A stretch of DNA of 64,000 nt from Candidatus Vicinibacter proximus (GTDB lineage Bacteria > Bacteroidota > Bacteroidia > Chitinophagales > Saprospiraceae), in NCBI GenBank assembly GCA_016713905.1, contig JADJOE010000002.1:62001-126000 (forward strand), written 5' to 3'. Under the pieces are notes generated by a model that worked only from the letters and a program-made list of their open reading frames with translations, was not told the origin of the DNA and made no database searches. Shown piece by piece: positions 1-7,721 of the stretch; position 1 is the first letter of the stretch, and each line of letters begins with the position of its first letter. Both the position numbers and the translations under genes were made by a program.

Positions 1-398
1 TTTACTTCATGCTCAGTGAGCTCTGAGCCTATAAAATATGGCACAGACATTTGTTATACTTGTAAAATGGGAATCATCCAACCGGGATACGCCGCTGAAT
101 TGGTTACCAAAAAGGTAAAGTATACAAATTCGATGATGTTGGATGTATGATACTTATGTTAAAATCAGCTACTGTAAAAAACGAAGACATTCATGATAAA
201 TTAGTCATCAAATTCGACACCGAAAATGAATTCCTGAATGCAGAAGAAGCTTTTTATCTTCACGGTGAGAAGTTCCAAAGCCCTATGAATTTTAATTTAG
301 CGGCTGTGGATTCAAAATTTATTCCTGATAGTTTATCCAAGAGTCAAGATGTTAAAATTCTCAAGTGGGCCGATATTTATCAGTCGATTGCAAAGTAA
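1..398 (+). pseudogene. nosL: NosL copper chaperone, 5' partial, frameshifted
   Basis: NosL is an outer-envelope lipoprotein that delivers copper for the CuZ centre of nitrous oxide reductase. The window opens inside the gene. Frame 1 reads a lipoprotein-like Cys, then PIKYG, then the Cys-x2-Cys-Lys-Met metal motif (CYTCKM) and GYAAELV. Near position 113 the frame shifts by one base in an A run. After the shift the family's KVYKFDD-GCM motif and a C-terminal half ending at 398 follow. One extra A would restore a single reading frame, so a sequencing error is likelier than decay. It precedes nosD, nosF and nosY in the usual nos order, with nosD overlapping its end. The family assignment is firm; the frameshift is seen directly. 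Confidence 0.85.
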
Positions 399-1639
399 AA
401 AGCACCACATATTTCTGATTTTAGTACACACAGCGTTTGTCGTAAGTTCTTTACATGCAAACGCTGTTTGGGATGGTGAACAACACACCATAAAAAAGTA
501 TTCGGGAAGGCATTCAAAAAACGCCTTGTGGAGATACGCTTTTTGTTGATAAAGGTTTTTATCAGGAAGGTAATCTGGTAATCGACAAAAGCATTGCCCT
601 CATTGGACTTCATCAACCGATACTTGATGGAGGAAACCAGGTGGAAATTCTCACGATCAGTGCTGTGGACGTGACGGTCGCCGGATTCGTCTTTCAAAAC
701 AGTGGATCCTCCAGCATGGGCGATTTTGCCTCCATCAAATGCATTGATTGCTCCTATATTTATTTATTGAACAATCAGATCATAAACTCATTTTTTGGAA
801 TTCATTTTTCCAATTCAGATCATGGTATGATCATTAAGAATGTGATCAAAGGAAATCCAACCAATGAACAAAATACCGGAAACGGAATTCATGTCTGGAA
901 ATCAACCGATATGCATATCTCAGATAATGAAGTGAGCGGTCACCGGGATGGAATATATTTTGAATTTGTAACCGCATCTCTGATTGAACGGAACCATAGT
1001 TTCGAAAACATAAGATACGCACTTCATTTCATGTTTTCACATCAGGACATGTATACCCATAACAACTTCTACAAAAATGGTGCAGGAGTTGCAGTGATGT
1101 ATTCTCATGATGTGTTAATGTATTACAACAATTTTGAGAAAAACTGGGGTAGTTCCGCCTTTGGAATTTTACTGAAAGAAATATCTGATAGTAAAATAGA
1201 ATACAATACATTTACTGACAATACCGTAGGGATATACATGGAAGGAACCAGCAGAATTATCGTGTCTAAAAATAAATTTTTCAGCAATGGCTGGGCTTTA
1301 AAAATTCAGGCCAGCTGCAATGAAAATCAAGTCAATGAAAATAACTTCTTCAAAAATACCTTTGATGTCGCCAGCAATGGCACCATGGTCCTCAATTCCT
1401 TCACTCAAAATTATTGGGATAAATATGAAGGCTACGACCTTGCCAAAGACGGGATAGGTGATATACCCTATCACCCACTCAATTTATATTCAGTACTGGT
1501 GGAGCAAAATCCAAGTACACTAATCCTCTTAAGAAGCTTTTTAATTTCAATTCTTGACCGGGCTGAAAAAGTCATTCCTGTTTTAACTCCGGCAGAACTT
1601 GTTGACAACAAACCATCCATGAATCCAGTGATCCTATGA
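388..1639 (+). CDS. nosD: NosD periplasmic copper-binding/assembly protein (frameshift near 5' end)
   Basis: NosD is a periplasmic right-handed beta-helix protein that works with the NosFY ABC transporter to mature the CuZ cluster of N2O reductase. The reading frame carries a hydrophobic signal segment (ILVHTAFVVSSLHA), then WDGEQHT, and after a one-base slip in an A run near 492 continues as CGDTLFVDKGFYQEG and LDGGN. It then shows repeated N-x-F/I-x-x-N rungs typical of the parallel beta-helix, and the conserved NYWDKYEGYDLAKDGIGDIPY segment split across its C-terminal third. About 417 aa after correction matches the family. The start is uncertain: TTG 388 overlaps nosL, and ATG 349 is in the same frame. 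Its stop overlaps the nosF start (ATGA). Confidence 0.88.
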
Positions 1640-2370
1640 TAAGCATCCAAAAATTAAATAAAAGTTACCAAAGATTTAAAGCCCTTGAAGACATCAATTG
1701 TGAATGGAATGCAGGGCAGGTAGTTTCATTGATTGGCCCAAATGGTTCGGGTAAAACAACTTTGATAAAATGCATTCTTGGATTGGTCCATCCTGAAACC
1801 GGAAATATTTTACTGAATGGAAAATCCATTCTGGACAACTATGATTATAGATCCGCCATTGGCTACATGCCGCAGATCGGGCGATTTCCGGATCATCTTA
1901 AAGTAAATGAACTTTTTAGGCTATTGATAGAATTACGGGAGGAATACCATAATAAACTCGATTACGAACTTTATAAAGCATACCACATCGATAGTATAGC
2001 CCATAAAACCATGAGAAGTCTCTCGGGAGGAACCAGACAAAAAGTAAGTGCCGCTCTTGCTTTTCTTTTTAGTCCATCTATTTACATTCTGGATGAACCT
2101 ACTGCCGGACTTGACCCAATTTCTTCCGAAATTCTAAAAGATAAAATTTCATTAGAGCACAGAAATGGCAAATTCATTTTACTCACCTCTCATATTTTAA
2201 GTGATCTGGAAGATCTCACCACGGATGTCCTATATCTGCAGGAAGGAAAAATAAAATTTCAATTGGCAGTGGAACAAATTCGTACCAATACCGGTGAAAA
2301 TAAATTGAGCAGGGCCATTGCTAAAATGCTGTTAGAGAATTTGTACATTTCTCAAAATTCATTGCAATAA
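1636..2370 (+). CDS. nosF: NosF ABC transporter ATP-binding protein
   Basis: Cytoplasmic ATPase of the NosFY transporter, thought to export a sulfur species for CuZ cluster assembly with NosD. At 244 aa it has a Walker A motif GPNGSGKT near residue 34, an ABC signature LSGGTRQK near 129, Walker B IYILDEP near 150 and a switch His (LTSHIL). The start codon overlaps the nosD stop by four bases, so the genes are translationally coupled, and nosY follows 20 bp later. The combination NosD-ABC ATPase-ABC2 permease makes the Nos assignment secure even though the ATPase alone would only be called an ABC subunit. Confidence 0.93.
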   Translation: MISIQKLNKSYQRFKALEDINCEWNAGQVVSLIGPNGSGKTTLIKCILGLVHPETGNILLNGKSILDNYDYRSAIGYMPQIGRFPDHLKVNELFRLLIELREEYHNKLDYELYKAYHIDSIAHKTMRSLSGGTRQKVSAALAFLFSPSIYILDEPTAGLDPISSEILKDKISLEHRNGKFILLTSHILSDLEDLTTDVLYLQEGKIKFQLAVEQIRTNTGENKLSRAIAKMLLENLYISQNSLQ

Positions 2371-2390
2371 AATAAAATCTGAAAATACCC

Positions 2391-3158
2391 ATGCTTAAGC
2401 TGAGTAAAAATATTCTTTTAGACATTATCAAAAATAAAGTAGTAATTGGTCTCACTTTGTTTCTATTCCTTGTTTCCTGGTCGCTGTTCAGTCTTGAAGA
2501 AAACAGCAGTAAGGCCACCTTAAGTCTCATGAACATTATCATTATCGTGATTCCATTGATAAGTATGATCTTTACAACTACGCACTATTACAATTCCTAT
2601 GAATATATAGAATTACTCTTAGCCCAACCGCTAAGTCGAAGCAGATTAATCATTGCAGAGTTTATTGGTATTGCAACTGCCTTATGCTTAAGCATCCTAT
2701 TTGGAATGGGATTGCCCATGCTGCTGTATTCAACTGAGTGGCTTGGTGGATATATTATCTTTATAACTTCTGCCTTATCTGTAAGCTGCGTTTCCATTGC
2801 ATTACTTATTTCAGTATGGACCAGAGAAAAATCAAAGGGAATTGGAGTGGTGCTTATGGTTTGGTTCTATTTATCCCTGATCTATGATGGGTTAATATTG
2901 AGTATTATTTTTAGTTTTAGTGATTATCCTCTGGAGAAACTGACTTTGCTTCTATCAGCCCTCAATCCCATTGATTTATCGAGAATATCCATCATGCTAA
3001 AAATGGACGTAAGTGCATTGCTTGGCTACACCGGTGCGCTGTACAAAGATTTTTTTGGCAGTTATCAGGGCACCCTATATACCTTGATTACCATGCTGTG
3101 CTGGATACTGGTACCACTTTACTTTTCAATTAAAATCTTTAATAAAAAAGACATGTAG
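2391..3158 (+). CDS. nosY: NosY ABC-2 type permease
   Basis: Membrane partner of NosF. The 255 aa protein has about six hydrophobic segments (near residues 17-35, 46-66, 95-120, 128-150, 160-180 and 225-245) and the charged loop YEYIELLLAQPLSRSRL found after the second helix of ABC-2 permeases of this family. It ends with a strong terminal helix and KKDM. It is the last gene of the nos operon. Its last ~95 bp are duplicated 23 kb away at 26196-26284, which marks the edge of the accessory region. The next gene is convergent and stops six bases downstream. Confidence 0.92.
   Translation: MLKLSKNILLDIIKNKVVIGLTLFLFLVSWSLFSLEENSSKATLSLMNIIIIVIPLISMIFTTTHYYNSYEYIELLLAQPLSRSRLIIAEFIGIATALCLSILFGMGLPMLLYSTEWLGGYIIFITSALSVSCVSIALLISVWTREKSKGIGVVLMVWFYLSLIYDGLILSIIFSFSDYPLEKLTLLLSALNPIDLSRISIMLKMDVSALLGYTGALYKDFFGSYQGTLYTLITMLCWILVPLYFSIKIFNKKDM
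3064..3158 (+). repeat. nosY 3'-end direct repeat, left copy
   Basis: The terminal part of nosY from the GTTATCAG motif to the stop recurs in the same orientation at 26196-26284. By eye about nine in ten bases match, and the second copy keeps the in-frame KDM-stop ending. The two copies bound the whole Rhs/mobile-element region. This is compatible with site-specific integration at a gene 3' end that regenerates the gene, or with an old segmental duplication. Confidence 0.75.
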
Positions 3159-3163
3159 CTTCA

Positions 3164-3590
3164 TCAAGAAACAGTCTTTAAAATTTCTTGAAATATTGAA
3201 TTCATTGATATATTTTGCATACAAGCGTGGTCCTTTCTGTGGCAAGGAGTATTTCCAAAAAACTGAACAGGGCCGGCAGGTTAATTCAGTTGTAGAAATC
3301 TGTAGAACCTTGTTGCGCGCTTCATCCAATGGTCCAAATCCAAGAAATGGATGCGTCGGTCCCCAGACAGAAATTATGCTCTTTATGTCGGAAAGGTTTG
3401 CCAAATGAAAATTTACAGAATCCATACACACCATCACATCCAGATGATTAAACAATTCCAGTTGTTCCTCCAGTGTGAAATGTTCCTGCACTAAAATTAG
3501 CCGCTCCCCAAACTTTAATTTCCATTGGTGCATTTGCGCCATTTCAGTCTTGCCTGCACCAAACAAGAAAACACTGGCTTTATCCATTTA
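3164..3590 (-). pseudogene. GT9 glycosyltransferase C-terminal fragment
   Basis: The fragment matches the C-terminal third of the intact family-9 glycosyltransferase at 28239-29333 almost residue for residue from VFLFGAGKTEM through VWGPTHPFLGFGP and ISTTEL-CRPCSVF. The GT9 nucleotide-sugar binding loops are present but there is no N-terminal acceptor domain. A one-base slip in a T run near 3260 pushes the end into another frame; restoring it gives HRKDHACMQNI as in the full gene and a stop at 3164. The 5' end is abruptly joined, at a shared TCCAT, to an Rhs core fragment. It is therefore a recombination remnant, not a functional enzyme. Confidence 0.85.
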
Positions 3591-4096
3591 GATTCACTAT
3601 AGCATAATTACCAAATCCTTTTAATGTTCTTACACCATTCGCATCATAGATATTGTGTTGGAAGCTTGTGGCGTTAGATATTTTTATTGCTTTGAGCTGG
3701 TTTTATCTTTTTCAATTGGTTTTGTACAAGCCGCTTTCGCGTTCTCTCACTTGAAGCACTGTCGTGCTTCATCCCGACTAAAACGTCGGGAATCGTTCGT
3801 TCATCATTCGCATCATAATTAAATTCTTCGACTTCGCTATTCGTTTGGTTTTCTATGGAAGTTACTGCATTCGGATGATTTACATCTTCGTATTTAAATA
3901 AATTATCGTAGGTGTTTTCACCCACGTTAGCCCCATCTCGAATATGACCCAGGTGTTTAGTTGTAATTCTATGCATATTCTCATAGGCCATCGCAAGCGT
4001 ATAGTTTGATGCCTTGTTACCTAATGTATTGCTTGTATCACCGGTCCAACTGCCGTGTGCTGTGGAGATGCGGTTAAAGTTATCATAAGTGTATTA
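3588..4096 (-). pseudogene. Rhs core fragment (YD-repeat) remnant
   Basis: This segment is a rearranged, shortened copy of the Rhs core at 24404-26205. It holds MAYENMHRITTK, NVGENTYDNLFKYEDVN and TSIENQTNSEVEEFNYD, then a three-hairpin insertion, and in another frame KAIKIS and IYDANG-RTLKG. Homology to the other core begins again at 4096 and stops there. There is no start, no RHS/YD motif series long enough to form a shell, and no toxin tip. It is a decayed core end on the far side of the toxin-tip array. Confidence 0.8.
3731..3815 (-). repeat. Three-hairpin interspersed element (copy in Rhs remnant)
   Basis: Read on the minus strand, it begins GAACGAACGATT and holds three successive hairpins: CCCGAC/GTCGGG, GAAGCAC-GACA-GTGCTTC, and CGC-GAAA-GCG. 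The linkers are ATGA and AGTGAGAGAA. The same layout, with different but self-complementary stems, recurs at 7756, 16723, 24124, 24333 and in the 37.4 kb array. Here it interrupts the Rhs core and is translated as DERTIPDV and MKHDSASSERT. Confidence 0.75.
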
Positions 4097-4515
4097 TTGG
4101 CTATGGAGCTTTATCGATTTTATAAAATAATTAAGTTTAAGGTCACTTTTTTAAATGTCTTTGGAATACTTTCAAAAGAATATTTTTTCATCTGCATTCT
4201 TTTTTTCAAATGTATTCCGTACTCCATTCTAAGACAATATGCTGATCATAATTAAAACCTAGTATCTTAAAAAAGAGTGGATCTTCGATATGAAGAATCA
4301 ATGCCTTCATTCGAGCACTCAATTCTTCTTATAACAAATGGGCGGTTAAAAATAAAAAACCAGCAGGAAGATTACTTGATAATAAAACATATGATCAAAT
4401 GCCAATGAAATAATACTTATAATTATTAGCACAACCGGTCCCGCTTGCTGGAAGTGGCAAACTTGAGCCAACATAAGTCATCACCAAAAGTTGCAAATCT
4501 AGGTCAGCATGGGTT
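4097..4515. other. Gene-free stretch between Rhs remnant and CT4 partner
   Basis: No supported coding sequence. The only structure I see is a pair of imperfect direct repeats of about 27 bp at 4452-4510 (AGTGGCAAACTTGAGCCAAC and AGTTGCAAATCTAGGTCAGC). Short open frames here lack any recognisable content. It is probably debris at the end of the tip array. Confidence 0.5.
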
Positions 4516-4863
4516 TCACTTTTCCCAATGGTTCTGGTCAAATACATACTTTTTGATTAGCCTTTTATTATGCTTTATTCCACCAATAGAATATGAGTCT
4601 TCAAATTTCAATATTTCAATTTTTCCTTCATTAAAGTAATATTCAAAAATTTCATTATCATAATAGTCACAGACAAATACTTTAGTATTTAAACTATCCC
4701 GCAAAATTAATCTATATACATCTCCTGCGACTCCATAGCTATCAACTTTATAGTGATCACAAAAATATCCTGGAATAACCTTATCTGAACGTAAAAAAAT
4801 CTGCTCTAACTTATTCTTACAAGAAGATAAAATAATTAAGAATATAGCTAATATTTTCATCAT
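4516..4863 (-). CDS. Small lipoprotein, putative immunity protein for CT4
   Basis: A 115 aa protein starting MMKILAIFLIILSSC: a short hydrophobic signal with a lipobox-like LSSC, so it is probably a lipoprotein facing the periplasm. The rest is a mixed alpha/beta sequence with no family I recognise. It starts 9 bp after the stop of the CT4 toxin-tip gene, the position normally held by the cognate immunity gene in Rhs loci. Position and secretion are observed; the immunity role is inferred from context and from the identical arrangement next to the other tips. Confidence 0.55.
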   Translation of the reverse strand: MMKILAIFLIILSSCKNKLEQIFLRSDKVIPGYFCDHYKVDSYGVAGDVYRLILRDSLNTKVFVCDYYDNEIFEYYFNEGKIEILKFEDSYSIGGIKHNKRLIKKYVFDQNHWEK

Positions 4864-4872
4864 AAATTAATT

Positions 4873-5718
4873 TTACCTTTTCTTTAATAATGCATCTTTC
4901 ATCCCCATTTTGTTATATTCATAATCTCTTTGTCTATCACCATACGGAGGACTTAGAAAAATACTAGGTCCAGTTCCAGGATAACTTGAATTAGGATTAA
5001 AATTATAATAATTTTTTTGCTTTAACTGTTCCACAACACCTGCCCCGATAAATTGCATCGTTTCAGGTATACCTAGCAATGTTCCTGTATAACCAGCATG
5101 ATGATTTCCAAAATCAGCAGCATTACCTGATAGGTCACCAAAAACAAAATTAGTATGATCCTTTCCTGAACTATTATCAAAATCCCAAGCGACTCCAAAA
5201 ATTGTGGATTTATTGTTTTTAAGATCCCATTCACCGCCTTTTTTAACCAAATCCATCCATTGAGAAAGTTGAGCTGGATTACTCTGATCTAAACCATTCT
5301 TCGCTTGATTTCCATCTTTATCTAACATATTTTGGTATATGGTTGAAACGTCAATATCTCCTCCAAGTTCACCAATAAAGTTTCCGTCTCCACCAGTAAA
5401 TTTTCCGCCTTGTCTTTGTTTATTGATATCAGCTAATGATGTGCCTGCCTTGTGAACATATACTCCATTATCTTTATCATCGAATGTTGCAATAACACAT
5501 CCTTCATCGTCTGTGTGAACACTATTTCCATCCGGATCGATGAAGTTTATTGGGTTATTTAAGGTGTAGTTAAAAGGATTATGAGCTGGATACTTCTCTG
5601 TCATGGGATCGACACTTATAAACCCCTGCACACTTTTTTCACAACCATGACCTTTCCTATACACCACTTTTAAGGGTGCAAACTCATCGTTTAATATGTC
5701 TAATTTTATACAAGCCAT
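4873..5718 (-). CDS. Orphan Rhs C-terminal toxin tip CT4 (possible Ntox44-type)
   Basis: 281 aa. Residues 1-34 (MACIKLDILN... to VQGFI) come from the end of the mobile element and supply the start codon. Residues 35-63 are the last part of an Rhs core (VDPMTEKYPAHNPFNYT, NNPINFIDPDG), after which the sequence is unique. The C-terminal part contains FGNHHAGYTG, GIPETMQFIGAG and a Pro/Tyr-rich tail. From memory these resemble the polymorphic-toxin type 44 domain, a predicted RNase, but I cannot confirm it. No secretion core is attached, so as it stands this is a silent or re-expressed tip. A lipoprotein partner follows at 4863. Confidence 0.7.
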   Translation of the reverse strand: MACIKLDILNDEFAPLKVVYRKGHGCEKSVQGFISVDPMTEKYPAHNPFNYTLNNPINFIDPDGNSVHTDDEGCVIATFDDKDNGVYVHKAGTSLADINKQRQGGKFTGGDGNFIGELGGDIDVSTIYQNMLDKDGNQAKNGLDQSNPAQLSQWMDLVKKGGEWDLKNNKSTIFGVAWDFDNSSGKDHTNFVFGDLSGNAADFGNHHAGYTGTLLGIPETMQFIGAGVVEQLKQKNYYNFNPNSSYPGTGPSIFLSPPYGDRQRDYEYNKMGMKDALLKKR

Positions 5719-5727
5719 TTACAAGCT

Positions 5728-5760
5728 TAAAGATATAACTTTTTATTTTCATCTGAACAA
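5728..5760 (-). promoter_or_regulatory. Possible promoter of the element's outward prefix
   Basis: Upstream of the CT4 start, the minus strand reads TTG, 22 bases, then TATCTTTA, close to the Bacteroidota TTG/TAnnTTTG promoter pattern. Start codon distance is about 10 bp. The same bases lie at 14696-14728 before CT3. Weak match on spacing and last base. Confidence 0.35.
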
Positions 5761-5873
5761 AAAAGCCCCTGCGGGATTTGATTTTGTCATATCTCTGCGA
5801 GGCTATTTTCATTTGAAAAAAAAAAGTAGTCTGTTTTTTTATGGGTGCTTTGTGGTGTAGAGGACAGGGCTAA

Positions 5874-6065
5874 AGGTAGATGAACGCTTATGCACCAATG
5901 CAGCGGAGTGGAAGCGGCTTTGTCAAGGTTTTTGGATTAAAAATACTACCTGTAGCGTAGTGCAACGAAGCGAGAAGGTGGAGATTTTTCAGCCAAAACC
6001 CGTAGGGCTTGACCTTTACTAAGTCGCTGGAACGGGGCTTACTTTGCATAAGCGGTCATCTACCT
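5874..6065. other. Long structured inverted repeat H1
   Basis: Outer arms 5874-5894 and 6045-6065 pair in 20 of 21 positions (AGGTAGATGA... with ...TCATCTACCT). Inside, TTTTTGGATTAAAAATACT pairs with a GGAGATTTTTCAGCCAAAA region, and GTCAAGG with CTTGAC. It lies between the recombinase genes and the outward prefix and is present in both element copies. It could be a structured RNA or a folded DNA site; no protein reading is supported. Confidence 0.6.
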
Positions 6066-6248
6066 AACGTTGATTTCATTGCTACTTCAGCCATTCATAA
6101 CCACTAAAGAAAAAGCAATAATAAAGCTTTGCCATGCTGCCGCAGGCTATACATTGTCTGACTGGAAGGAGTGTACTGTAAGCTTAAAATAAATCCCCCA
6201 ACATACGGAGGAAGCCATTTTTTAGGGTGGGCAGCGTTGTGCAGTGGC

Positions 6249-6453
6249 TATTTAATATAATGTGTATTATGGGACAGCCTTACTACTGCTGTTTTGGTTA
6301 TTGACTATAATGGGCTGCTAGATTGGCGATCGTGGCAGTTTGTTTGATCCCGCTTTAAGGCGGGAGAGTGCCATGTCGTCCAATCTAAAATTATAGGCAG
6401 TAACCTTCTTCTACTGAGGCTGTCCCATAATATAGGTCACATTATGTTAAATA
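6249..6453. other. Long structured inverted repeat H2
   Basis: Arms TATTATGGGACAGCC (6265-6279) and its perfect complement at 6418-6432 extend outward, after a 5-base bulge, through a further 15/16 paired bases (6249-6264 with 6438-6453). Inner paired blocks are GGTTA..CTATAAT with ATTATAGGCAGTAACC, GATTGG with CCAATC, and a CCCGC/GCGGG tip. The symmetry over 205 bp far exceeds chance. It is conserved in both element copies. Confidence 0.7.
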
Positions 6454-6458
6454 GCTTA

Positions 6459-6712
6459 CCCCGATTTTTTTCTGGCATAAGCATGAACGTAACGTAATCC
6501 TGACGAAGGAAGGATCAAAGCCATATTGATGGCTTTGGTGAAGAGAACCCGAAGGGGCTTGGGATATATCGAGTGCAGCGGCTTTTTGCTATGGGCTTTT
6601 AGGTTGGTGCAGCTCTTTGCTACCGCAAGTGGAACGTAGAGGAACGAGGATAGCAATGTGCTGCTTAGAGTAGGTAAGCCCATCGCAAAAAGTATGACAG
6701 AAAAAATCGGGG
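6459..6712. other. Long structured inverted repeat H3
   Basis: Outer arms 6459-6479 and 6693-6712 (CCCCGATTTTTTTCTG with CAGAAAAAATCGGGG). A second nested pair joins 6581-6600 to 6674-6692 (TTTTTGCTATGGGC with GCCCATCGCAAAAA). A further inner pair is TTGCTA/TAGCAA, and a small side hairpin AAAGCC/GGCTTT sits in the left half. Open frames across it are by-products of the repeat. It lies just past the 3' end of recombinase 2. Confidence 0.6.
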
Positions 6713-6783
6713 GCACTGCATTGCGTTGGCTGGGTGGGCTGTAGTTCTTCCGTAGCAAATGGGGGATTTATTTTTGCCATTTC

Positions 6784-6804
6784 TTTCGACAAGCTCAAGA
6801 CAAG
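6784..6804. repeat. Bacteroidota-type REP-like sequence
   Basis: TTTCGACAAGCTCAAGACAAG belongs to the widespread short repeat of this phylum (CTTTCGACAAGCTCAG...). It lies 9 bp beyond the stop of recombinase 2 and is also present at the equivalent place in copy 2. A related sequence sits inside the primase gene. Confidence 0.6.
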
Positions 6805-6812
6805 TTTATTCT

Positions 6813-7721
6813 TCATTGTCTTGGGTGTAGCCTTTCGATATTGGCTTTCAGTTCTTCTAATCCTGTACGTTGATAGGCTTCTGTGCTGCCTGTTCTTCTA
6901 TGCCCTGCAAACTCTTGTACGACTCTGATGTCGTGGCTTTCTTTGAGTAGATGAGCGATTACACTTTGCCGTATTTTCATAGGTTTATACTTGTCGTCTG
7001 TGGCTTCTCTGAGCATTCGATTTAGGTAGCTGTTCCATAGTTGTAAGCCTTGTTCATTCAGTATTAAGTAATCTTTTCTTTTTGATGGTTTTTGACGCTG
7101 ATGTAGCTCTTTTCTATGGGTTTTGATGTAATCGTTCAGTAGTAAGATTTGCTTTGGTTTAAGGGCCAAGATTCGACCTTTATTTGTTCTTCTTCCGGGC
7201 AAAGTTATTTCTTTGATTTCTATGGTGCCTTCGTTGAGATCGATGTCGTTTACTTTTAGATGGAGGATTTCAGTAGTGGTAAGGGCTTGATAGATGAGTA
7301 AGCTCAGTATTACTTTATCTCTTTTCTTGATTGATTCTGATATTACTGCCCACTTCCTTTTATCGGGTACGGTTTCAAAGCTGTTGTATAATTCTTCAAG
7401 TTCTTCTTTGCTGTAAAGACTCTCTACAATGATGGCTTTATTGATCTGATCTTTGAGGTATAAATGTTCACAAGGATGATCGTTTCTTTTGCCTATTGAT
7501 ACAAGATATCTAAAGTAAATTTTAAGGCTGTGAAGGTGATTGATTAAGGTTTTGGGATGTAATTTTCTGTCTCGTAAGTAGCCTATGTATTCTATGATTT
7601 CGGGGTAAGTGCTTTGTTCTGCTGTGCCATTTTTATAGGCTTGGTATTGTTCGATTTGGCTCATGTATCTTGGACAAGATTTAGAGCTGTAGTATTGCAA
7701 AATGTATTTGTCTAAACTCAT
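6813..7721 (-). CDS. Tyrosine recombinase 2, degenerate catalytic set (copy 1)
   Basis: 302 aa phage-integrase fold: an N-terminal SAM-like domain (residues ~1-95), then the catalytic domain. The nucleophile region EFAGHRR...EAYQ near the C-terminus keeps the box II second His and the Tyr. TNKGR could supply the beta-hairpin Lys, and KIRQ the box II Arg. The box I arginine is replaced: the motif reads YQALTTTEILHL where active enzymes have G-L-R-x-x-E, and the box II His is Met. It may therefore act as a non-cleaving or accessory partner of recombinase 1, whose gene ends 4 bases into this one. Both copies encode the same protein, so the substitutions are not sequencing errors. Confidence 0.85.
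   Translation of the reverse strand: MSLDKYILQYYSSKSCPRYMSQIEQYQAYKNGTAEQSTYPEIIEYIGYLRDRKLHPKTLINHLHSLKIYFRYLVSIGKRNDHPCEHLYLKDQINKAIIVESLYSKEELEELYNSFETVPDKRKWAVISESIKKRDKVILSLLIYQALTTTEILHLKVNDIDLNEGTIEIKEITLPGRRTNKGRILALKPKQILLLNDYIKTHRKELHQRQKPSKRKDYLILNEQGLQLWNSYLNRMLREATDDKYKPMKIRQSVIAHLLKESHDIRVVQEFAGHRRTGSTEAYQRTGLEELKANIERLHPRQ

Noticed and set aside
3196..3408. Plus-strand ORF opposite the GT9 fragment
   Set aside because: It is the antisense of a clearly homologous coding sequence and has no similarity of its own.
4055..4255. 66 aa membrane-like ORF
   Set aside because: It starts inside the Rhs remnant on the wrong strand and runs into AT-rich sequence; hydrophobicity comes from T-rich composition.
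6060..6075. Integron attC site (CTAACGTTG near the H1 right arm)
   Set aside because: It superficially resembles attC core ends, but the partner R'/L' pattern is not found and both recombinases lack an obvious IntI-type insert.
6456..6816. Small proteins of 75-100 aa in H3 (both copies)
   Set aside because: Frames on both strands run through paired arms of an inverted repeat, have no recognisable motif, and change length between copies by one-base indels.
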